Part shown: positions 54,403 to 63,000 of the stretch, one piece after another
Layout: the number at the start of each line of letters is the position of its first letter
Numbering within the stretch: position 1 is the first letter of the stretch
Notes under the pieces: generated by a model
Seen by the model: the letters and a program-made list of their open reading frames with translations, nothing else
Databases searched by the model: none
What the model was told of the DNA's origin: nothing
Program-made: the position numbers and the translations under genes
From: UBA6163 sp031411655
Lineage (GTDB): Bacteria; Planctomycetota; Planctomycetia; Pirellulales; Pirellulaceae
Length of the DNA stretch: 64,000 nucleotides
Reading direction: 5' to 3'
NCBI GenBank assembly: GCA_031411655.1
Contig: JANOBM010000056.1
Coordinates: forward strand, 116,832-180,831

Positions 54403-55017
54403 CTATTGGCCAGATGCAATCAGTAGCAGTGATAAATAGCTTCTTGGTTCAGGTGTAACGAGGCCTAGGGTCATTGCCAGGTTTGTGACCGCTTTGCGTG
54501 CGACAGGAACGTCGTCTTCCCCTTTGGCAAGTACCTCCACCTCAACATATCTTCCTACAAGCTCTACATCATCGATCGCGACGGTGAGTTGTCGATCGCC
54601 GTAACTTAGGTTCATCGTACGGCGCAGTTTTGTTACTGTCGCAACCGGACCAAATCCGAGAAGTTCGAATAGTTGTTGTAACTGGTCCCCCTGAGGATCG
54701 CTGGGGTCGAGTTGCCACTCCAGCTCCCTTCGCGCCTTTACTGGTCCCACTAGGTGTGGCCCTTTGTAAGTGATTCTGGCTTCACCCTTGGCGGCACCCT
54801 GACCCGCAGGATCCGTTGTTAGATTGACGCGACGAATCCTTAACGCCTCGCGGGTTTGAGCGAAATCGCGACAAGGGTGTCGAAAGTAAGTGTCTTGATG
54901 CCGTTCAATCGGTCCTTCGATTGCACCAAGATTCACGAGTTGTTCAAGCATTGCGGCAGGTTCCTCGACGCGGAACTTCAGCTCTACCTCGATCGAGTTT
55001 AAGTCGTTGCTGTTCAT
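54403..55017 (-). CDS. CYTH-domain protein (class IV adenylate cyclase / triphosphatase family)
   Basis: The 204-residue protein has the CYTH signature EVELKF (ExExK) at the N-terminus, followed by the beta-tunnel residues REALRIRRV, ARITYKGP and a basic/acidic C-terminal set. Such proteins hydrolyse inorganic or organic triphosphates or act as CyaB-type adenylate cyclases; sequence alone does not decide. Its ATG overlaps the upstream stop as ATGA, so it is translationally coupled to the beta-propeller-like gene. Confidence 0.85.
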   Translation of the reverse strand: MNSNDLNSIEVELKFRVEEPAAMLEQLVNLGAIEGPIERHQDTYFRHPCRDFAQTREALRIRRVNLTTDPAGQGAAKGEARITYKGPHLVGPVKARRELEWQLDPSDPQGDQLQQLFELLGFGPVATVTKLRRTMNLSYGDRQLTVAIDDVELVGRYVEVEVLAKGEDDVPVARKAVTNLAMTLGLVTPEPRSYLSLLLIASGQ

Positions 55018-55955
55018 TTGCCTGTTACCCGTTCCTTCGATGGAATTAAGTCAAGACGTACAAGCGGCGCAGGTTTGCCTTCACTCGTGACCCATGCGGT
55101 TCCGTTTTCGGTCACTGCCAATGCCTCAATCTGCTTGAGCTTTGGTAGGTCAAAGGCTTCAGGCGTCCGCTTGTACCAATCCAGTGGGGCGGCAAGTTGC
55201 GAGGAGCGAAAACGAAACACTTGAAAGTAGTTAGACACATAGACCGCGCCCATTGCAGGCTCGATATCCATTGCAGTGACTAATGGGATGGGGAGGAAGC
55301 CTTCTTTGTGCAGTGTTGCTGGTGTGAGACTGGACTCATGGTTGTCTCTTAACGGAAGTGCCATCGAATAGATCATCGCGATTGGAATAAGGTTCTTGGT
55401 AACGAACCAAATCTTCCTCTGCTGAGTGTCCACGGCGACAGCTTCACAATCACGGGGCCCATCGGGATAGCAAACATTGAACTTCGAAAACGATTTCGCG
55501 ACACTCTGGGTGCGAGGATCGGGCTCATCAAGCAAATACAAGGTGACGAAACCTCTGCGCGATTGATTATCACCCACATCGGCGATCAGCAGCCGGCTTG
55601 TACCGTGATCCACAAACGATGACATGTCTTCCCAGTCGATCGGTTTTACATCGTCTAGACGCAAAGAGCCAATTGTTAAACCCTCGGAATCAATGGAAAT
55701 CAACTTTGCCTTTCCACCGGAGTCGTTATGCGTCCAAAAGCAATCAGGTACTCGCCTTGATACCGCCAGTCCGCTCGATTCCGTGATGCCCTTATCTTGA
55801 ATTTCTAGATAGCGATTGGACTGAGCAAATAAGTCAGCCGAAGTGATCGCTAATATCACTCCCCAAGCGACCAGCGCAGGCAATGTCGGCCGGAAAACAA
55901 AACGACGGCGGCGCGTAACGCCAAACAATGAACGTCTATCAGTGAACTTCAGCAT
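55014..55955 (-). CDS. Exported beta-propeller-like protein of unknown function
   Basis: The 313-residue protein has an N-terminal hydrophobic signal (LPALVAWGVILAITSADLFA) after a basic stretch. Repeated beta-strand units then follow, with motifs such as FWTHNDSGG, LLIADVGDNQ and DCEAVAVDTQQRKIWFVTK, typical of esterase-like/phytase-like beta-propellers. The substrate is unknown. It starts 4 bases after the thiE stop and overlaps the CYTH gene by 4 bases, so thiE, this gene and the CYTH gene form one operon. Confidence 0.7.
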   Translation of the reverse strand: MLKFTDRRSLFGVTRRRRFVFRPTLPALVAWGVILAITSADLFAQSNRYLEIQDKGITESSGLAVSRRVPDCFWTHNDSGGKAKLISIDSEGLTIGSLRLDDVKPIDWEDMSSFVDHGTSRLLIADVGDNQSRRGFVTLYLLDEPDPRTQSVAKSFSKFNVCYPDGPRDCEAVAVDTQQRKIWFVTKNLIPIAMIYSMALPLRDNHESSLTPATLHKEGFLPIPLVTAMDIEPAMGAVYVSNYFQVFRFRSSQLAAPLDWYKRTPEAFDLPKLKQIEALAVTENGTAWVTSEGKPAPLVRLDLIPSKERVTGK

Positions 55956-55959
55956 CGCA

Positions 55960-57012
55960 TCAACGTTCCGGTCGTATCACATTGCAAAAGGTTGCAACCA
56001 TCCCAAGGGAATCGGACGCGTCGAGGATTGCAGACGAGACGGCGACTCCGTGGATTCCAGTTTGCATAACATCAAAGGCGTTTTCTGACGAGATGCCGCC
56101 GATGGCATACGATGGCAGTGAAATCTCATCGGCGACCTGGCGAAGAAAATTCAAGCCCGTGAAAGCATTGAACGACTTCGTGCGGCTGGGGAAGGTCGGA
56201 CCACAGCCGATGTAATCGGCACCATCGAGTACCGCTTGGCGTGCCTGCTCGATATTATGCGTCGAAATACCGATCAGTTGGTCTGGTCCAACGATTCGTC
56301 GTGCCGCTTCAAGCGGTAATTCATCTTGTCCAAGATGCACTCCGGATGCGCCGGAAGCGGCTGCGATATCGGCACGATCGTTCACGATAAAGAATTTCTC
56401 CATTCGTCGCGCTATATCGGAGGCAATCTTTGAGTAACGATACAATGTTCGATCGTCGGCCTGTTTATCGCGTAATTGAATGAGGTCGACTCCAGCGGCA
56501 AACATTTGTTTCACCCGCTCGCTAAAAGCGATTTCTTCACCATCGGCTGTGATGATCAAGTACAGAGTCGCATTTTTCAGAATCGCCGTTCGGCCCTCGG
56601 CAAGGCAAAGTGCGCTAGCCAATGTGTACGACCGATATCGGAGGGATTGAATGCGTCGACAATCGAGTTCGCCAAGCAGTTTTCCATATTCTTCGATACA
56701 CCGTAGTGCTTCCTGGACGCGTGCCGCAGCGGCATGAACGACGCTGGTGATTTCGGGACGCGACATCTCGCTATTGGTTTCAATGGTCGTCCCGCAGTCG
56801 CTGATCACGGCGCGGGCGATCAATCGATCCTGCGCGGTAAGTACCGAGATCGAGTCGCGCAGATCGTGCCGCAAGTTCTTAGCGACTTCGCTTAGGTGTC
56901 GATCCTCAAGGACAAACCTCGCGTACTCTTCGAGCGTCCGAAGCCCTTCGGACGCTCGGTTAGACGATGCATCGATAATGCGAAAAGTGGCTAAACGAGG
57001 CGTTTGTGACAT
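55960..57012 (-). CDS. thiE: Thiamine-phosphate synthase with N-terminal ThiD2-like domain
   Basis: The 350-residue protein is longer than stand-alone ThiE (about 210). Residues 1-145 (IDASSNRASEGLRTLEEYAR) match the ThiD2-like domain known to be fused to ThiE in cyanobacteria and some other bacteria, which acts on hydroxymethylpyrimidine phosphate. Residues 150-350 are the ThiE barrel, with GVHLGQDELP and DYIGCGPTFPSRTKSF. Together they would make thiamine phosphate from HMP-P and thiazole phosphate. No TPP riboswitch was seen upstream. Confidence 0.9.
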   Translation of the reverse strand: MSQTPRLATFRIIDASSNRASEGLRTLEEYARFVLEDRHLSEVAKNLRHDLRDSISVLTAQDRLIARAVISDCGTTIETNSEMSRPEITSVVHAAAARVQEALRCIEEYGKLLGELDCRRIQSLRYRSYTLASALCLAEGRTAILKNATLYLIITADGEEIAFSERVKQMFAAGVDLIQLRDKQADDRTLYRYSKIASDIARRMEKFFIVNDRADIAAASGASGVHLGQDELPLEAARRIVGPDQLIGISTHNIEQARQAVLDGADYIGCGPTFPSRTKSFNAFTGLNFLRQVADEISLPSYAIGGISSENAFDVMQTGIHGVAVSSAILDASDSLGMVATFCNVIRPER

Positions 57013-57146
57013 CGGGCAAGCAAAAAAAGGCAGTGGAAGGACGATCGTCGGTTTTAGGCACGCACAAGAGTGTTGACGAGGCCTAAAGAATCAGGGAAAG
57101 TTTACACAGGTTACCGTCCCACGTCGCGGCTGACCGACGACGATTC

Positions 57147-57220
57147 GCCCTCGTAGCTCAGTTGGATAGAGCGCAGCTTTCCTAAAGCTGAGGCCACAGG
57201 TTCGATCCCTGTCGGGGGTA
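57147..57220 (+). tRNA. tRNA-Arg (anticodon CCT)
   Basis: A full cloverleaf can be drawn. The acceptor arm GCCCTCG pairs with CGGGGGT (with G-T pairs), the D arm contains AGCTCAGTTGGATAGAGC, and the anticodon stem CAGCT/AGCTG holds loop TTCCTAA with anticodon CCT at 57181-57183. The T arm has GGTTCGATCC. The discriminator is A and no CCA is encoded. It reads AGG codons. Confidence 0.95.
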
Positions 57221-57798
57221 CTGGCTGATGCAGAAAATACCTAAATAGCTATGGTTTTAAAGGTCTTCCCCGCCGTCTGACCGTTGGGGAACGATGGAAA
57301 GACGGCTTGGTTGATGCGGTTCTTGCCTCGACTCGTGGATTCATTTTTTCCGTTGTACGCCGCGTTGCTTGCACACCGACTAACCGAAGGCCGGATCTCT
57401 GTTTCGCTCGACGCGATAAGTAAGAGCGGTTGGATTCCCACTTTTTAGGGACCGCGATGTGCCCCATCGCCACATCCATCGGATTGCCGAGCCAATGACA
57501 GACAATGTCAGTCAGGTGGCTCTCGCCATCGTTTGTAAACAAGTTAGCCCATCGATTCGCAAACGAAGATGGCCAAGGGCGTGCTACCGGGTACCTTGAA
57601 TGGTTGCTGCAGTGTGGAGGTACACCGCGGAATTCACCGAAAGCGACGTCTAGTCAAGTTTTAACTCTCGCGCGATTGACCCGCGTGATCGCGTTCGCCG
57701 CTTGTTCATGGACTTGGCTCGTCGGGTTCATTAGGATTGTTTGACGGGCTGGTTTAAGTCTCTATAGGATCGCTTAGCGGACGGTGGATGAGATTATT
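57221..57798. other. Intergenic region downstream of tRNA-Arg
   Basis: About 580 bases separate the tRNA from the cytochrome gene. Minus-strand open frames of 66 and 97 codons (57241-57441 and 57249-57542) are Arg/Ser/Thr-rich and have no recognised family; they may be decayed coding sequence or chance. No direct repeat of the tRNA 3' end was seen in the window. Confidence 0.4.
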
Positions 57799-59727
57799 AT
57801 GAGCAGGAGATTGGTATGGACCTTGATCGCGATCCCAGTGCTATTGGCCATTGGTTGGATTGTCATCTCATCGCAACCTAACACGACAGTGACAGGGAGT
57901 GCAAAGCCAACGCGAGCGCCACTCGCGGCTTCGACTTCCACGACCGATGCGACAACTTTGGTTGCGGCCCGCCCCATCGTCGCCCGCAGCGATGGCTACC
58001 TCGGATCGGATGCATGTCAAAAGTGTCACGAGGATTACCACCAATCGTGGCACACCTCCTATCACCGCACGATGACACAGATAATCACGCCAGCAACTGC
58101 ACCGGCGGCCATCACGGGTGGCACAGTCGAGGTACGTGGGCAGAGCTATACGTTTAGTCGTCGCAATGATGACTTCTTTGTGGAGCTCAATGATCCCATC
58201 GCCGACGGAAAACGCATGGTCCGCCGCTTGGTGCTGATGACAGGTTCCCATCACATGCACGTATTCTGGTACGAGTCGGGAGTAAACGAGACGCCCGCCC
58301 AGTTACAGATCATGTACATCATCGACCAGCAGCGATGGATTCCGCGACGCAGTGCATTTCTACGCCCTCCCAACATGGAGAAGGAGAACGAATTAGGACG
58401 CTGGAACGCAATTTGTTGCCAATGTCATTCGACTCATCCGCGCACAGGTCCTGAGCCAGATCAGATCAGTTGGGACACGCGGGTGAGCGATTTTGGGATC
58501 AGTTGTGAAGCTTGCCACGGCCCGGGCCAGTCGCATGTTGCTTTTCACCATCGAGATCCGAACGTTCCAACGCCAGCAGACGATCCGAAACCAGCCAAAG
58601 ATCCGATCGTGAATCCGAAGGACCTACCTGCCAACACAAAATCAGACATTTGCGGACAATGTCATGGGATGATGATGGTCCACATCAAAGACGCCGCCGA
58701 TCAAAAGAAGTTCTTCGCTCATGGCAGTCAATTCCGACCGGGCAATCGGCTGGATGAGACTTATTTTCTGAGGGTGGTCCGGGCGGGTGAGGAGTACCGT
58801 GAGAGCGAGACGTTTCGCCAGTTTGATGCTAACCCGGGAGCAACGGTCGGTCACTTTTGGCCTGATGGTGAACTGCGAGTTACCGGGCGTGATTACTCCA
58901 GCATGATCGAGTCCAAGTGTTTTCAGAAAGGCGATATTTCATGCCTCTCTTGCCACACGATGCACCAGCAGGATGTCTCGCTGCAATCGGACTGGAAAAA
59001 CGATCAGTTGCTGCCTTCTAGGCGTGGCGACGATGCGTGCCTGCAGTGTCACCCGAAGTACAAAGAGTTGGGAACGGAGCACACGCATCATGCGATTGAT
59101 TCCGAGGGCAGTCGCTGCATGAATTGCCATATGCCACATACAATTTATGGAATTCTGAAAACAAGCCGCTCGCACACGATTTCGAGCCCTTCGGTCGCCA
59201 CCACCATCAAGACGGGGCGCCCCAATGCATGTAACCTCTGTCACTTGGATCACACGCTGGAGCAGACCGCGACGCAGCTGTCGGCCTGGTATGGACATGA
59301 GAAACCGCGACTAACCGCCGACGAACAGAGTACAGCTGCATCTATCTTGCATTTTCTGACTGGGGATGCCGCGCAAAGAGTTTTGCAGGTCAATGCGTTC
59401 CAGTGGCAACCCGCAATGGAAGCCTCAGGTACTGATTGGATGCGGCTCTATCTGCTGTTGGGTATGGAAGATGACTACGACGCGATTCGGTTGATGTCCG
59501 AGCGAGCATACAAGTTGCTTCCCAATGCCCCACCACTCGATTACGACTTTCTTGACTCGGCGCAAAAGCGTGGTGCGTTGTTTGCTGGCGAGTACCAGAA
59601 ACTCATCGACCAGCGGCAGCCTCCTAACGCGGCCTTGCTGATCGACCCGCAGGGGCAGATCGATGGTGCGCGTCTTGAGGCATTGATGAGCCGACGCAAT
59701 CATCGGCCTGTCTACTTACAAGAATGA
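57799..59727 (+). CDS. Membrane-anchored eight-haem cytochrome c
   Basis: The 642-residue protein has an N-terminal signal anchor (LVWTLIAIPVLLAIGWIVI) and eight CxxCH haem-binding motifs in order: CQKCH, CCQCH, CEACH, CGQCH, CLSCH, CLQCH, CMNCH and CNLCH. The spacing and many extra histidines resemble the octahaem/cytochrome c554-like multihaem family. It should carry out electron transfer or a reductive reaction outside the cytoplasmic membrane. No partner oxidoreductase, cytochrome-maturation or quinol-dehydrogenase gene is adjacent. ATG 57799 was preferred to GTG 57784. Confidence 0.9.
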   Translation: MSRRLVWTLIAIPVLLAIGWIVISSQPNTTVTGSAKPTRAPLAASTSTTDATTLVAARPIVARSDGYLGSDACQKCHEDYHQSWHTSYHRTMTQIITPATAPAAITGGTVEVRGQSYTFSRRNDDFFVELNDPIADGKRMVRRLVLMTGSHHMHVFWYESGVNETPAQLQIMYIIDQQRWIPRRSAFLRPPNMEKENELGRWNAICCQCHSTHPRTGPEPDQISWDTRVSDFGISCEACHGPGQSHVAFHHRDPNVPTPADDPKPAKDPIVNPKDLPANTKSDICGQCHGMMMVHIKDAADQKKFFAHGSQFRPGNRLDETYFLRVVRAGEEYRESETFRQFDANPGATVGHFWPDGELRVTGRDYSSMIESKCFQKGDISCLSCHTMHQQDVSLQSDWKNDQLLPSRRGDDACLQCHPKYKELGTEHTHHAIDSEGSRCMNCHMPHTIYGILKTSRSHTISSPSVATTIKTGRPNACNLCHLDHTLEQTATQLSAWYGHEKPRLTADEQSTAASILHFLTGDAAQRVLQVNAFQWQPAMEASGTDWMRLYLLLGMEDDYDAIRLMSERAYKLLPNAPPLDYDFLDSAQKRGALFAGEYQKLIDQRQPPNAALLIDPQGQIDGARLEALMSRRNHRPVYLQE

Positions 59728-60070
59728 GCTCACCGCGGCTTACGTGGTATTGCAAAATAAAATGGCGTCATGAGACCTAGATTTCGATCGGATAGGCCCA
59801 TCCATGCGATGATTTTTTAAGTGTTCTTTCTGTCTGTCAGGTAGCAATGCTGGCCACAACGCTTCCCTGCCGGGACTCACATCGCATCATGGAGCGTGGG
59901 GGGATTCGAAGTGATTTTGTCCCTGGAGCTTGGTTAACCTGCTTCATCCAACTCGAAAAGCGGAGAAACGGCCAGGGCGAGATTCGTTGTGTGGGGTGGC
60001 CTGACGGATTCGCCCGTCGAAATACCGAAGCAAATGACCTCTGCTCGTCAAGCCTCTCAACATCGATCTA
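59728..60070. other. Intergenic region between convergent genes
   Basis: These 343 bases lie between the ends of the cytochrome gene and the giant surface-protein gene. I see no gene, clear terminator or repeat. Confidence 0.45.
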
Positions 60071-63000
60071 CTAGGCGACGCCGAGGTGATGGCTGTCATC
60101 GCTGTCAGTTACCAGGCTGCCCAGAAGATCAACGGCAGTGACCTTGCCCGTGCCCTTATACGGGCCAGCCGTGACAACGACGGTCGCTTCAAACGTCCAG
60201 GTTTCACCGGCGTTCAGAATGTTGTCGCCGTCCCCCAGGTCGATGAAGTTCGTGATCTTGCCCAATGCGCTGTCGGTTACCTTGACATTGGTGAGGTCTA
60301 CGTTGCCATTGTTCGTCACGAAGTAGGTGAAGGTGGCGATGCTGCCCACCGGTAGCAGCAGGCCTGGGGCCACGTCGGCATCGTCGCCATTCGTCAATTT
60401 CTCAATGTCAATCGACGAGGCCACGCCAAAATAACGGATGGCAACACTCCTATCTAGGCTGCTGCCAAAGGGAAGGTCATAGCCGGCAGTGACATTGACC
60501 GTGTTCTCAAAATAGCCGGCCGTGACAACAGCAGTCTCTTCGAATGTCCAGGATTCACCGACGTTCAGAATATAGTCGCCGTCCCCCCTGTCGATGATGT
60601 TGGCTACGCTTCCCTCGATGAACACATTCCTCAGGTCCATGCTACTGTTGTTGGTTACCACGTAGGTGAAGGTCGCGGTGCTGCCCATCGGTAACATGGG
60701 ACCTGGAAAGGTGCCCGCGTTTTGGCCGTTCACGAATACCTGAATGTCGATCGACGAGTCCAACACTTGCATGAGGTCAATCACGTTCGGAAAGTAAACC
60801 TGAGCGACGCTAATGATCCGTCGGAACATATCTGGATTCAAAACAGATCCTCTGATCACAACGCTGCTTTGATCCAACGGTGTCACGTTGACGATCGCAA
60901 GGGGGAACAACCTGCTAAGGATGCCTTGCAATTCACGGAAGTCCTGCTGCACCCGGATATTGTTAATCACGTTCAGAAAGTAATTCTCAGCGATGCGAAC
61001 GATTTGTTCGACCCTATCCATATCCGCCCTCTGAACCAATCCTGAGATTAAAACGCTGCCAACCAGCGGAGTCACGGAGATGTTCGCCGCGGGAAAAACA
61101 GTGTCGATCACGTCTTTTAACTGACGGACGTCCAGCTTGATGTTGTCGATCACGTTCGGAAAGTAATCCTCAGCGATGCGAATGATCTGTCCGATCATAT
61201 CCGCCCTCGGAACAAATCCTGAAATCAAAACACTTCGAACCAGCGGCCGCACCGAGAGGACGGCGGCGGGAAATACGCCTTCCAGCACCGCGGCCAACTC
61301 ACTGGCGTCTTGACCGAAATGCCGGCTATCACGGCTGACTGTCAGTTGATTGCCGAGCGGATCATCGGCGATGACCGTGCCCGTGTTTATGTACTTGTTT
61401 GGCGTGACGACGGCGGTCGCTTCATGCGTCCAAGATTCGCCGATGTTCAGAGTGGGGGCGGCGGGATTGTCCACCTTCGGGACGTTGGTCAATTTCACCA
61501 TGTCAATCGACGTGGCGACGCCGAAGTGATGGCTTTCATCGCTGTCGCCGATCGTTACCGGCCTGCCCTCTTCATCGACCATGGCGGTGACTGTGCCCAA
61601 GTTCCTAAACGGGCCAGCCGTGACAACGGCGGTTGTTTCATACGTCCAGGATTCACCGACGTTCAGAATATTGTCGCCGTCCCCCTGGTCGATGATGTTG
61701 GTGATCGCGCCCAAGGCGCTGTCCGTCACCACGATATTTGTAGGTCCCGGAAAACTTGCAATGTCCGTAGGATTGGTGCCGATGTTGGTTACGACGTAGG
61801 TGAAGGTGGCGGTGCTTCCCACCGGTAAAATGGGGCCAGTGGGATTGTCCGCGTCCTGGCCGTTCGTGAATGTCTCAATGTCAATGAAATTGCCAGCAAC
61901 CTGCAGGTTGTTAAGTACATCGCGGGGGGGGTAGTAGGCCTCAGCGACGCGAATGATCTGTCCGACGTCATGCCGATTAGTAACAAATCCTGAGATCACT
62001 ACGCTGCGAGCCAGTGGTGTCACCACGAGGGTCGAAGCGGGGAACAAACTTCGAAGAATGTTTTCCAATCCACGGAAGTCCTGCTGCACCTGGATATTGT
62101 TAATCACGTTCGGAAAGTAATTCTCAGCGATGCGAATGATTTGTCCAACCCTATCCATATTCGCCCTCTGAACAAATCCTGAGATTAGAACGCTGCCAAC
62201 TAGCGGCCTCACTGAGAGGTTTGCCGCGGGGAATGCGGCGGCAAGTACGTTGGCCAAGTTACTGGCGTCCACCTTGATGTTGTCAATCACGTTGGGATAG
62301 TAATCGGAAGCAACGCGAATGATCTTTTCGGCCATTTCCGCACTCGGAACAATTCCAGAGATCAAAACACTTCGAACCAGCGGCCTCACGGTGAGGATCG
62401 CGGCGGGGAATTCGGCTTCAAGCACACCGGCTAACTCAGCGGCATTCGCTTTGAAATTTTGGCTATCGCCGCTGACAGTCACTTGGTTGCGTAGCGGATC
62501 ATCGGCGATGATCGTGCCGGCGTTCATGTTATGACGGACCGAGGACTTCGCGATGTCAATCGACGAAGCAACGCCGAAATGATGACTGGAATCCCGGAAG
62601 TAGAAGAAGTTGTTACCCGTTGAATCATCGGCGGTAAACGTGACTATGTTCTCGTACTGGCCGGCCGTGACAACGGCGGTCGCTTCATACGCCCAGGATT
62701 CACCGACGTTCAGAATGTTGTCGCCGTCTCCCTGGTCGATAATGTTCGTGATCAACCCCAAAACGCTGTCCGTCACCTCGACATTTGTCAGGTTTGCGCT
62801 ACGGGTGCCGTTGTTGGTAATCACGTAGGTGAAGGTCGCTGTGCTGCCCACTGGTAACATGGGGCCTGGGAATTCGTCCGCGTCCTGGCCGTTCGTGAAT
62901 GTCTCAATGCCAATTGACCGGTTGCCCACCTTAATGTTGTCAATGACGTTGGGATAGTAATCCTCAGCAATGCGAATGATCTGTGGTATCAAACTCGCAT

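Noticed and set aside
57013..57146. TPP riboswitch upstream of thiE.
   Set aside because: The conserved thi-box elements are not visible in this short spacer.
57249..57542. 97-codon minus-strand frame downstream of tRNA-Arg, considered as a transposase or integrase remnant.
   Set aside because: Arg-rich composition but no catalytic motif, no flanking repeats and no attachment-site copy of the tRNA 3' end.
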